Assembly (NCBI RefSeq): GCF_012844345.1
Contig: NZ_CP051625.1
Location: 3,782,001-3,846,000, forward strand
Direction: 5' to 3'
DNA from: Pseudomonas sp. gcc21
GTDB lineage: Bacteria > Pseudomonadota > Gammaproteobacteria > Pseudomonadales > Pseudomonadaceae
Length of the DNA stretch: 64,000 nucleotides
Below the pieces are notes generated by a model. That model had not been told where the DNA came from. It was given only the letters and a program-made list of their open reading frames with translations, and did not search any database. Below, in pieces: positions 1-8,486 of the stretch. Positions within the stretch are counted from its first letter, which is position 1. The number at the start of each line of letters is the position of its first letter. A program made the translations under genes and the position numbers.

Positions 1-2540
1 AACAGCATGCTGAGCATATCTTCGGCAAGGTCGGCTTTGCCGGCAGCTAACCGAAGCCCCTCGGCCTGGTCGAGTATTCGAGCGTCGCCGTCTTTTGCTT
101 CGTCAGGTTCCGGTTCAGGCGCAGGGGGCGGGGGGCCATCCAGCGCGAGCAGCTCCACACCGGTCCATTTGCGGATGCAATGACGAAGCTGCTCAGGATC
201 GATGGGCTTGCTGATGTAATCGTTCATTCCGCATTTCAGCAGCTGCTGGCGTTCGCCGGGTAACGCATGCGCAGTCAGCGCGATGATCGGGATGGCTGCA
301 CTGTGGGCGCGCGCTTCGCGTTTGCGCAACTCGATGGTGGTCTGTCGGCCATCCATACCGGGCATCTGCACGTCCATGAAAATCAGCCCGGCATCCTGCT
401 GGTCCAGCGCCTCCAGTGCTTCCTCGCCACTAGTCGCCAGCAACACCTGTGCGCCCATATCGGTCAACAATGCTTCGACCAGCTTCAGGTTGGCAGGGTT
501 GTCATCCACGCAAAGCACACGCAGGGCAGGCGAAGCCGAGCGAGGCGGTGGCTTCAACGCGGGTATGCTGGGGGCTGGCTTGAGCAGAAGCTGTGAGGCC
601 GCACGGAACAGCTTTCGCGTACACAGCGGTTTGGAGAGTATCTGGCACTGCGCCCGGGGCAGCGAATCGAGTTCGGGATAATGCTCCGTGGTATCGGTGA
701 ACAGCAGCGTCTTGCACCAGCCTTGCTCGGCCCAGTAGCTGACCATGTCGAAGATGGCCTTGGCTGATGTGCTGCTGCTGGCAGTGCTCAGCAGAGCCAG
801 CTCGACGCGTGTATTGCCTGCTTCGAGCGCGATATGCAGCTCCTCAGGACTATCGAACAGCCTTACCTGCAAGCCCATGTCTTCAAGGTTATGCATGATG
901 GCCTGACGGCTGAGTAATTGTGGCTCGACCAGTGCCGCATGCATGCCCCTCAGGGGCTTGGATGGCAGATCGTCGAGCGCCTGGCTGGATTTGCCGAGGC
1001 GCAAGGTCAACCAGAATTCAGAGCCTTCGCCCTGCTGACTGTGGAGTCCGATCTCCCCCTGCATCTGCTCAACCAGCCGCTTGGAGATAACCAGCCCAAG
1101 GCCGGTGCCGCCGCTCTGGCGTGACAGTGAGTTATCCGCCTGGCTGAACGCCTGGAACAGGGATTTCTGCTGGGACGGCGACAAGCCGATCCCGGTATCG
1201 GTGACGCTGATTCGCAGCAGTGCGTAGGTGTCGTCTTCCTGCTCAAGCATCACGCGCACACTGACGGACCCGCGATGGGTAAACTTGATGGCGTTGCTCA
1301 CCAGGTTGGCGAGGATCTGCTTGAGACGTAACGGGTCTCCACTAAGGCCCAGCGGCGTATCGCGATAAATGATGCTGACCAGTTCCAGTCCTTTCTGGTG
1401 CGCTGCCGGCGCGAGCATGGTCAGCGTGTCCTGAATCAGGTCACGCAGGTTGAAGGGCAGGTTGTCGAGCACCAGTTTGCCGGCCTCGATCTTCGAAAAA
1501 TCCAGAATCTCGTTAATGATCGCCAGCAAATTGTCGGCCGATTTTTCGATAGTGGTGAGATATTCCTGTTGCCGGCCGCTGAGTTCGGTGCGTTGCAACA
1601 GATTGCTGAAGCCCAGGATACCGTTGAGCGGTGTGCGCAGCTCGTGGCTCATGTTGGCCAGGAATTCGGACTTGATACGGCTGGCCTCCTGCGCGGTCTT
1701 GCGCGCCAGGTCCAGCTCGATGTTCTGGATCTCGATGGTTTCGAGCGTCTGCCGTAAATCTTCGGTGGCCTGGTCAATGTTCTGCTGCAGTTCGCCCTGC
1801 GCGCTTTGCAGAGTCTGCGCCATGGTGTTGATGCCTTCGGCCAGCTCGTTCAGCTCCCGGCTGCCTTGCGGTGGCAGGCGAATATCCAGACGCCCCTCGC
1901 TGATGCGGCTGATGGCCTGGTTGATCTGACCAATCGGGCGGGTGATACGCCGGCCCATCAGGCCCACGACTGCACCAGTAACGACCAACCCCAGCACAAT
2001 CAGCACCAAGGCGCTGAGCACGGTCTGATAGCGGCGGATAATGGTATTGCCATGGCTGAGTTCTACCTCTACCCAACCCAGCAGCGCGTCCGGTTCCACC
2101 GCAGGCGAAGTGCGCAACCCGGTGAGGTCGGGGCTGGCCAGCAACGGCAACTTGAATCGGCTGCTGGAGCTGCTTGCCTGGACTTGCAGGCCTGATCCAG
2201 CACCGAACTCGCTCTGATGAATACGATCCGGGGTGTGCATCTGCGGACCACTGTGCTCAAGACGCTGCATATCGGCATCGTAGAGGGTGACGGCACGGAC
2301 ATCGCGATGGTTCAGCGCTACCGACATCATCGGTCTGAGACGTTCTGGTTGGTTTTCAAGCAGCGCAGCTGCGGCCGGGCTTTGCAGATATTCGGTGGTC
2401 AGCAGCCCCCGTTCCAGCAGTTGCCGGTCCAGGTCCTGCACGTGCTGCCAGCTGAAATACACCCCCAGTGAGAGAGCTAGAATGCCAGCAGGAACCAGCG
2501 TCATCGCCAGTATCCGGGCCTTGATGCCAATCTCGTTCAT
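1..2540 (-). CDS. gacS: GacS/BarA hybrid sensor histidine kinase, C-terminus cut off by the window edge
   Basis: Membrane sensor kinase of the Gac/Rsm cascade; in Pseudomonas it phosphorylates the response regulator GacA, which drives small RNAs that titrate RsmA. About 846 codons are visible. In order: a short cytoplasmic start, TM1 near residues 9-28, a periplasmic segment, TM2 near 172-194, a HAMP linker, a dimerisation domain with the phospho-accepting His near 298 in MSHELRTPLN, an ATPase domain with DTGIGL and GGTGLGL motifs, a degenerate receiver-like stretch, then a true receiver with the Asp in FMDVQMPG. The final His-phosphotransfer domain would begin at the very left edge and is mostly missing. 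Start is the ATG at 2540. It diverges from cysM across about 100 bp, the arrangement I recall around gacS in other pseudomonads. Family assignment is secure. Confidence 0.93.
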   Translation of the reverse strand, partial: MNEIGIKARILAMTLVPAGILALSLGVYFSWQHVQDLDRQLLERGLLTTEYLQSPAAAALLENQPERLRPMMSVALNHRDVRAVTLYDADMQRLEHSGPQMHTPDRIHQSEFGAGSGLQVQASSSSSRFKLPLLASPDLTGLRTSPAVEPDALLGWVEVELSHGNTIIRRYQTVLSALVLIVLGLVVTGAVVGLMGRRITRPIGQINQAISRISEGRLDIRLPPQGSRELNELAEGINTMAQTLQSAQGELQQNIDQATEDLRQTLETIEIQNIELDLARKTAQEASRIKSEFLANMSHELRTPLNGILGFSNLLQRTELSGRQQEYLTTIEKSADNLLAIINEILDFSKIEAGKLVLDNLPFNLRDLIQDTLTMLAPAAHQKGLELVSIIYRDTPLGLSGDPLRLKQILANLVSNAIKFTHRGSVSVRVMLEQEDDTYALLRISVTDTGIGLSPSQQKSLFQAFSQADNSLSRQSGGTGLGLVISKRLVEQMQGEIGLHSQQGEGSEFWLTLRLGKSSQALDDLPSKPLRGMHAALVEPQLLSRQAIMHNLEDMGLQVRLFDSPEELHIALEAGNTRVELALLSTASSSTSAKAIFDMVSYWAEQGWCKTLLFTDTTEHYPELDSLPRAQCQILSKPLCTRKLFRAASQLLLKPAPSIPALKPPPRSASPALRVLCVDDNPANLKLVEALLTDMGAQVLLATSGEEALEALDQQDAGLIFMDVQMPGMDGRQTTIELRKREARAHSAAIPIIALTAHALPGERQQLLKCGMNDYISKPIDPEQLRHCIRKWTGVELLALDGPPPPAPEPEPDEAKDGDARILDQAEGLRLAAGKADLAEDMLSML

Positions 2541-2639
2541 TATGTGTATCCGTCTCTCCGATGCCGGTATCATATGCCGACTGACACAAAAGCACAGCCT
2601 TGCGCACGGCTTGACCGGGCGAGGCCGCAAGGGTGGATG

Positions 2640-3542
2640 ATGAGCATCGAATTTCCGACCATTGCCGATTTTATCGGTAACACTCCGCTGGTAAGACTGC
2701 AGCGTATGCCAGGTGAGACCAGCAATACCATCCTGGTCAAGCTGGAAGGCAACAATCCTGCCGGTTCGGTCAAGGACCGGCCGGCGCTGTCGATGATCCT
2801 GCGTGCCGAGCAGCGCGGTGAAATCCAGCCAGGCGATACCCTGATCGAAGCCACATCCGGGAACACCGGGATTGCGCTGGCAATGGCTGCCGCGATCAAG
2901 GGTTATCGGATGATCCTGATCATGCCCGACAACATGAGCAGCGAGCGCAAGGCGTCCATGGCGGCTTACGGTGCCGAGCTGGTGCTTGTCTCGCAGCAGG
3001 AGGGTATGGAAGGGGCGCGCGATCTGGCCGTGCGGATGCAGAGCGAAGGCCGAGGCAAGGTGCTCGACCAGTTCGGCAATCAGGACAACCCGCAGGCGCA
3101 TTACAGTACCACCGGGCCGGAGATCTGGCGCGACACCCAGGGCACTATCACGCATCTGGTCAGCTCGATGGGCACGACCGGCACCATCATGGGCTTATCG
3201 CGCTATTTCAAGGAGCAGAATCCGGCGGTGCAGATTGTTGGCCTGCAGCCTATGGAGGGTGCCGCCATTCCCGGCATCCGCCGCTGGCCTGAAGCCTATT
3301 TGCCAAGCATCTTCGATGCCTCGCAGGTTGATCGCGTGATCGACATGGGCCAGGACGAAGCCGAAATCACCATGCGTCGGCTGGCTCGCGAAGAGGGCAT
3401 TTTCTGTGGCGTTTCTTCGGGTGGTGCGGTTGCTGCGGCGCTGCGTTTGTCGGCTGAAGTCGAAAACGCCGTTATCGTAGCCATCATCTGTGATCGGGGT
3501 GACCGCTACCTGTCCACCGGTGTGTTTGACGCACAATCATGA
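2640..3542 (+). CDS. cysM: Cysteine synthase B (O-acetylserine sulfhydrylase B)
   Basis: Cytoplasmic PLP enzyme that makes cysteine from O-acetylserine and sulfide or thiosulfate. 300 residues, the usual CysM length. The PLP lysine is K45 in NPAGSVKDRP; the substrate loop TSGNTG and the phosphate-binding stretch SSMGTTGT are present. Two adjacent ATGs (2637, 2640) are possible starts; the second gives the N-terminus typical of the family (MSIEFPTI), and GGGTGG lies just upstream. The stop overlaps the start of rlmD by four bases, so the two are probably translationally coupled. First gene of a four-gene operon with rlmD, relA and mazG. Confidence 0.95.
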   Translation: MSIEFPTIADFIGNTPLVRLQRMPGETSNTILVKLEGNNPAGSVKDRPALSMILRAEQRGEIQPGDTLIEATSGNTGIALAMAAAIKGYRMILIMPDNMSSERKASMAAYGAELVLVSQQEGMEGARDLAVRMQSEGRGKVLDQFGNQDNPQAHYSTTGPEIWRDTQGTITHLVSSMGTTGTIMGLSRYFKEQNPAVQIVGLQPMEGAAIPGIRRWPEAYLPSIFDASQVDRVIDMGQDEAEITMRRLAREEGIFCGVSSGGAVAAALRLSAEVENAVIVAIICDRGDRYLSTGVFDAQS

Positions 3543-4918
3543 AGCGTTCCTACGGGCGGGCGCGGCGCACGACTGATGCGCCGGCTGCGATCGGGCAGCG
3601 CATAGAGGTGGTGCTCGATCGTCTCAGCCATGACGGGCGCGGTATCGGTCGATGGCAGGGCAGGACCACCTTCGTTGAAGGCGGCTTGCCAGGCGAACGA
3701 GTCACTGGCCGGGTTATCCGTGCGCGCAGCAAGCTTATCGAGGCGCGAATCGACAAACTGCTGGAATCCAGCCCCGAGCGCCAGGCGCCGCGGTGCCGGC
3801 ACGCGGACATCTGTGGCGGCTGCACACTGCAGCATATAGCTCACCACACTCAGATAGAGCTGAAACAACAAGCTCTGGTCCAGCAATTGCAACATTTCGC
3901 AGGTATAACACCGGAACGCTGGATGCCGCCGCTACGGGGGCCGGCCTATGGGTATCGCCAACGCACCCGTTTGTCGGTGCGTTGGGATCAGCGCACAGGG
4001 CGACTGCAGACCGGTTACCGGCAAAGCGCCAGTAATGAGCTGGTGGAAATCAACGAGTGTCCGATCCTGATTCCGGCGCTTGAGGCGCTGGTAAAGGAGC
4101 TGCCGAACGCCTTGCAGCAGCTCAAGGCGTGTACTGGTTTGGGGCACGTTGAGCTGATTGGGGGCGAGGCGCCGGCAATGGTGGTGCGGCACATTCGGCC
4201 TCTGGATGAACAGGACGTGGCGCTTCTTGAACAACTGGCGAGCCGCCACAACATCGATCTGTGGCTCCAGGGTGAGACAGAGGCGATGCGCTTCAGTCGG
4301 CAGGAGGGTGCTCCATCGGAGCTGGCTTACCGGCTCGATGAGCAGGATTTGCGCTTCACGTTTGCACCTGGCGACTTTACTCAGGTCAATGCTGTGATGA
4401 ATCAGCAGATGGTCAATCAGGCGATGGACTGGCTGGATGCCAAACCCGGACAGAAGGTACTGGATCTTTTTTGTGGAGTGGGTAACTTTTCGCTCCCGTT
4501 GGCGAAGCGGGGAGCTGAAGTGACAGGGGTGGAAGGCGACGCCAGGATGGTCGAGCGCGCCACGGTGAACGCGCAGAATAATCACCTCAATGCGGTGCAC
4601 TTTTATCAGGCCGACTTGTCGAAGCCGTTCACAAACGAAACGCTGGATCAGCAATACCAGGCGGCTCTCCTGGATCCGCCGCGCGACGGGGCCGAAACAC
4701 TGGTGGCCGCGTTGGCCGAGCGAGGTATCGGCAGGATTCTGTACGTATCCTGTAACCCTGCCACGCTGGCCCGCGACGCGGGTATTCTGGCAAGCAAGGG
4801 TTATCGGCTGGTTCAGGCGGGCGTCATGGATATGTTCCCGCAAACAGCCCATGTGGAAGCCATGGCACTGTTCGTGTCAGGCAAGGAAAAAAACCAAAAT
4901 GGTACAAGTCAGAGCTGA
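3539..4918 (+). CDS. rlmD: 23S rRNA (uracil-1939-C5)-methyltransferase RlmD
   Basis: SAM-dependent enzyme that makes m5U1939 in 23S rRNA. 459 residues. An N-terminal TRAM RNA-binding domain (about 18-75) is followed by the [4Fe-4S] ligands C86, C92, C95 and, further on, C174 in NECPIL. The Rossmann domain has the SAM motif LDLFCGVGNF and the catalytic end LDPPRDGA ... YVSCNPATL, whose Cys forms the covalent bond to the uracil. The start ATG overlaps the cysM stop by four bases, and its own 3' end overlaps relA by 20 bases. All catalytic and cluster residues are intact. Confidence 0.95.
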   Translation: MKRSYGRARRTTDAPAAIGQRIEVVLDRLSHDGRGIGRWQGRTTFVEGGLPGERVTGRVIRARSKLIEARIDKLLESSPERQAPRCRHADICGGCTLQHIAHHTQIELKQQALVQQLQHFAGITPERWMPPLRGPAYGYRQRTRLSVRWDQRTGRLQTGYRQSASNELVEINECPILIPALEALVKELPNALQQLKACTGLGHVELIGGEAPAMVVRHIRPLDEQDVALLEQLASRHNIDLWLQGETEAMRFSRQEGAPSELAYRLDEQDLRFTFAPGDFTQVNAVMNQQMVNQAMDWLDAKPGQKVLDLFCGVGNFSLPLAKRGAEVTGVEGDARMVERATVNAQNNHLNAVHFYQADLSKPFTNETLDQQYQAALLDPPRDGAETLVAALAERGIGRILYVSCNPATLARDAGILASKGYRLVQAGVMDMFPQTAHVEAMALFVSGKEKNQNGTSQS

Positions 4919-7145
4919 TTATCCAGTCAACCTTGATGGAAGTGTTGACCTTGATGCCTGGATGGCTCGGATAGAAAAGCGCGTCCCTCTGGCGCAACCC
5001 GACCGCCTGCGCGAATCATGCGAGTGGGCGAAAGAACTGGAACAGGCGGCCATTGCCGCTGAGCATATCTGGGGCAACGGCAACAGTAGCTACCAGACCG
5101 GCCTGGAAATGGCCGACATCCTCGCTGATCTCAAGCTGGATCAGGATTCATTGGTCGCGGCAGTCATTTACCGCGCTGTACGCGAGAACAAAACCGATCT
5201 GATCGAAGTCGAGCGCCGTCTCGGACCCAGCGTCGCTACCCTGGTAGATGGCGTGCAGCGTATGGCTGCAATCAGTGTCTCGCATAATCCGGGCAAGGCC
5301 AGCGCATTCGGCACTCAGTCGCAGGTGGAAAACCTGCGCAAGATGCTGATCACCATGGTCGATGATGTCCGCGTAGCGTTGATCAAACTGGCCGAGCGCA
5401 CCTGCGCCATCCGGGCGGCCAAAGACAGCTCGGAAGAAAAGCGTTACCGCGTTGCCCGCGAGATATTCGATATCTACGCGCCGCTGGCTCACCGTCTGGG
5501 CATTGGTCACATCAAGTGGGAGCTCGAGGACCTGTCGTTCCGCTATCTCGAGCCGGTGCAGTACAAGCAGATCGCTAAATTGCTGGACGAACGCCGTCTC
5601 GATCGCCAGGAATACATCGATGGCGTGATGGCGCGGCTGCGCGCCGAACTGGATGAGGCGAATATCCACGGGGACATCACCGGTCGCGCCAAGCATATCT
5701 ATTCGATCTGGCGGAAGATGAGCCGCAAGGGCATCGACTTCAGCCAGATATATGACGTGCGTGCGGTACGTATTCTGGTGCCCCAGGTGCGGGACTGTTA
5801 TACCGCGCTGGGAATCGTGCACAGCCTGTGGCGGCATATCCCCAACGAGTTCGATGACTACATCGCCAATCCCAAGGAAAACGGTTACCGCTCGCTGCAT
5901 ACAGCGGTGGTCGGTCCCGAGGGGAAAGTGCTCGAGGTGCAGATACGCACCCACGCCATGCATGAAGAGGCTGAGCTGGGTGTCTGCGCGCACTGGCGTT
6001 ACAAGGGTACTGATCTCAAACAGACCTCTGATGCCTATGAAGACAAGATCGCCTGGTTGCGTCAGGTGCTTGAATGGCATGAAGAAATGGGCGACATCGG
6101 CGGGCTCGCTGAACAGCTGCGCGTTGATTTTGAACCGGACCGCATCTACCTGTTCACCCCCGACGGGCACGTGCTGGATGTGCCCAAGGGTGCAACGCCA
6201 CTGGATTTTGCCTACCGGGTACATACCGAAATAGGCCACAGCTGCCGCGGGGCCAAGGTCAACGGGCGTATCGTGCCGTTGAATTATGTGCTGCAAACCG
6301 GCGAGCAGGTGGAAATTATCACCGGCAAGCAAAGCAGTCCGAGCCGGGACTGGCTGAACTCCAATCTTGGCTACGTGAACACCTCCCGCGCCCGTGCAAA
6401 GATCCAGCACTGGTTCAAGCAGCAGGCCCGCGAGCAGAATGTGGTCGCCGGCAAGCTGATGCTCGAGCGCGAGCTGACCCGGCTTGCCCTCAACGGGGCA
6501 GACTATGCGCAGCTGATTGACCGCCTGGGTATCAACAGCCAGGAGGACCTGTTTGCCGCTGTGGGTTCCGGTGATGTGCGCCTTGCACACGTGGTCAATG
6601 TCGCCCAGCAGCTGGTCGAGCCGGATCGCAATTCCGATCAGCTGACGCTGGTTCCACGTCGTGCGAACCGCAATGGCCGGCGTGGGGATGTGTATATCCA
6701 GGGTGTCGGTAACCTGCTTACCCAGTTGGCCGGCTGCTGTCAGCCGGTGCCGGGTGATCCGATCATCGGTTACATCACGCTGGGCCGCGGGGTGACTGTG
6801 CATCGCGCGGATTGTGCGACAGCCATGCAATTGCAGGATCGTGTGTCGGAGCGTCTGATCGAGGTCAGCTGGGGTGGCAAGCCGGTGCAGACTTATCCGG
6901 TGGAGATCTATATCAAAGCCTATGATCGGGCCGGTCTGCTGCGTGATGTCTCGCAACTGTTGGCCAACGAGAAGATCAATGTGCTGGAAGTCAGTACCCG
7001 GACCAACAAGGAAGACAACTGCGCGGCCATGTTGCTGACTGTTGAAATCCCGAACCTCAGCCTGCTGGGCCGGCTGCTGGGGCGTATCAGTCAGCTGCCA
7101 AACGTGATCGAGGCCTGGCGCAACCGTCAGCAGAACCGGGCGTGA
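4899..7145 (+). CDS. relA: (p)ppGpp synthetase RelA (GTP pyrophosphokinase)
   Basis: Ribosome-associated stringent-response enzyme making (p)ppGpp from ATP and GTP/GDP when uncharged tRNA enters the A site. 748 residues. The N-terminal HD hydrolase domain is degenerate (VIYRAVREN where SpoT has the HD pair), so it should not hydrolyse (p)ppGpp. The synthetase domain carries the EFDD signature (ExDD, typical of RelA rather than SpoT) and the GYRSLHT motif. TGS (about 410-470), a zinc-finger-like CC...HRADC segment and a C-terminal ACT domain follow. Start ATG 4899 gives the usual N-terminus MVQVRADYP and lies 20 bases inside rlmD, so translation is likely coupled. An upstream in-frame extension to 4590 is antigenic only to rlmD reading and is not coding in this frame. 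Confidence 0.96.
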   Translation: MVQVRADYPVNLDGSVDLDAWMARIEKRVPLAQPDRLRESCEWAKELEQAAIAAEHIWGNGNSSYQTGLEMADILADLKLDQDSLVAAVIYRAVRENKTDLIEVERRLGPSVATLVDGVQRMAAISVSHNPGKASAFGTQSQVENLRKMLITMVDDVRVALIKLAERTCAIRAAKDSSEEKRYRVAREIFDIYAPLAHRLGIGHIKWELEDLSFRYLEPVQYKQIAKLLDERRLDRQEYIDGVMARLRAELDEANIHGDITGRAKHIYSIWRKMSRKGIDFSQIYDVRAVRILVPQVRDCYTALGIVHSLWRHIPNEFDDYIANPKENGYRSLHTAVVGPEGKVLEVQIRTHAMHEEAELGVCAHWRYKGTDLKQTSDAYEDKIAWLRQVLEWHEEMGDIGGLAEQLRVDFEPDRIYLFTPDGHVLDVPKGATPLDFAYRVHTEIGHSCRGAKVNGRIVPLNYVLQTGEQVEIITGKQSSPSRDWLNSNLGYVNTSRARAKIQHWFKQQAREQNVVAGKLMLERELTRLALNGADYAQLIDRLGINSQEDLFAAVGSGDVRLAHVVNVAQQLVEPDRNSDQLTLVPRRANRNGRRGDVYIQGVGNLLTQLAGCCQPVPGDPIIGYITLGRGVTVHRADCATAMQLQDRVSERLIEVSWGGKPVQTYPVEIYIKAYDRAGLLRDVSQLLANEKINVLEVSTRTNKEDNCAAMLLTVEIPNLSLLGRLLGRISQLPNVIEAWRNRQQNRA

Positions 7146-7969
7146 GCCGCACGCAACACACCCTTGATGACCTGCTGTACCTGATGCAGCGGCTGCGAGA
7201 TCCCGCGCACGGCTGTCCGTGGGATCTCGAACAGTCGTTCGAGACCATCGTTCCGCATACCCTGGAAGAGGCTTACGAGGTCGCGGATGCGATTGCCCAG
7301 GGCGACTTTGATCAGCTGACCGGGGAGCTGGGCGATCTGTTGTTCCAGGTGGTGTATTACGCTCAGCTGGGACGGGAAGCCGGACACTTTGACTGGAACG
7401 CCGTCGTCGATGGCATCACCCGCAAACTGATACGTCGACATCCGCATGTGTTTCCCGACGGCAATCTGCACACGGCGCCCGGTACGCGCAGCCTGGATGC
7501 CGGTCAGATCAAGCACCGTTGGGAGGAAATCAAGGCTGAAGAACGCGCTGCCAAGGCGAGCGCGCCGCAGCAGCTTTCACTGCTGGATGATGTGCCACAG
7601 GCGTTGCCTGCGCTCAGCCGCGCGCAGAAGCTGCAAAAGCGCGCTAGCCGTGCCGGCTTTGACTGGTCCGAGACAGGGCCGGTCGTCGACAAGGTGCAGG
7701 AAGAACTCGATGAGATACGCCAGGCCGTTGCGGCGGGAGACCAGCAGGCTGTGGCGGAGGAAGTGGGCGACCTGTTGTTCTGTATGGTCAACCTGGCGCG
7801 CCACCTTCAGGTCGATGCCGAGACCGCATTGCGGGCCGGGAACAGCAAATTCGAACGGCGCTTCAGGTATATCGAAGCGCAGCTGGCTGCAACGGGCACG
7901 ACCATTGAGCAAGCGACGCTTGATCAGTTGGATGGATTCTGGGACCAGGCCAAGCGTAACGGACTGTAG
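7142..7969 (+). CDS. mazG: Nucleoside triphosphate pyrophosphohydrolase MazG
   Basis: Hydrolyses (d)NTPs to NMP and pyrophosphate; in E. coli it also lowers ppGpp, which fits its place directly behind relA. 275 residues with two MazG modules: the first has the CPWD motif and the metal-binding ELGDLLFQ helix, the second EEVGDLLF. The start is GTG at 7142, overlapping the relA stop as GTGA. It is the last gene of the cysM-rlmD-relA-mazG operon; a 9-bp hairpin follows seven bases after the stop. Confidence 0.94.
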   Translation: MSRTQHTLDDLLYLMQRLRDPAHGCPWDLEQSFETIVPHTLEEAYEVADAIAQGDFDQLTGELGDLLFQVVYYAQLGREAGHFDWNAVVDGITRKLIRRHPHVFPDGNLHTAPGTRSLDAGQIKHRWEEIKAEERAAKASAPQQLSLLDDVPQALPALSRAQKLQKRASRAGFDWSETGPVVDKVQEELDEIRQAVAAGDQQAVAEEVGDLLFCMVNLARHLQVDAETALRAGNSKFERRFRYIEAQLAATGTTIEQATLDQLDGFWDQAKRNGL

Positions 7970-7975
7970 CGAATC

Positions 7976-8002
7976 GGCGTTTCGTCATGTCGGCGAAACG
8001 CC
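7976..8002. terminator. Hairpin between convergent mazG and the small gene at 8010
   Basis: GGCGTTTCG (7976-7984) pairs perfectly with CGAAACGCC (7994-8002) over a 9-nt loop. It sits between the 3' ends of two convergent genes and could act on both strands, but no T-tract follows on either strand, so strong intrinsic termination is not assured. Confidence 0.4.
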
Positions 8003-8009
8003 GCTCTGT

Positions 8010-8354
8010 CTAATGTTCGGTTTCCTGCTGTTGGGCGGACAGTTCCGCCAGATGCTTGCGGCTTAGCGTCAAAAACCTCGGTGTTGGGCCGGTATCGCCA
8101 TACAATGGATCGCCCATCTCGTCTTCAGCGACCACTTCGTCTCCCGGCTCATAGGGTAACGAAGCCTCGAATTCCTCCAGTGCCGCCGAAAGCAGATCAG
8201 TGATCAGGTCTTCGATGCGGCGCTTTGGATACATCTCCTGCAGCGCAGCCAATCGGGCTGCATCTTCCAATGGCAGTTTCACCTGGTAGGTGTTCTGCGT
8301 AACGCGACCTTTGGCGGTGCGTTCCCATTCCTCGGTCAGTTCACGGATTTTCAT
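8010..8354 (-). CDS. Small conserved acidic protein of unknown function
   Basis: 114 residues, soluble, with no signal peptide or membrane segment. The N-terminal half (about 20-60) resembles a ribbon-helix-helix or coiled pattern with regular Leu spacing (LEDAARLAALQEMY, DLITDLLSAALEEF); the C-terminal half is acidic. A homologue lies beside ppc in other pseudomonads, some annotated from weak similarity as a type 1 pilus tip component; nothing in the sequence supports a pilus role (no export signal, no cysteines). Start is ATG 8354 behind a purine-rich GGGGGA. It is divergent from ppc. Real gene likely, function unknown. Confidence 0.75.
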   Translation of the reverse strand: MKIRELTEEWERTAKGRVTQNTYQVKLPLEDAARLAALQEMYPKRRIEDLITDLLSAALEEFEASLPYEPGDEVVAEDEMGDPLYGDTGPTPRFLTLSRKHLAELSAQQQETEH

Positions 8355-8486
8355 GCTTCCCCCTTTCGAATAAGTATCGCTTGTGGCGATATTTTCAGCG
8401 TAGCCTAGATTGGTTCGTTTGGCTGGCGCTTGCTAGCGTGGGGTCATGAACCCATGCTGTAACAAGTGAATCGACAGGAGCTGGGT

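Noticed and set aside
5148..6956. 602-residue open frame on the minus strand across relA
   Set aside because: Exactly antisense to a complete, conserved relA. Long antisense frames are expected at this G+C content, and the translation has no recognisable domain.
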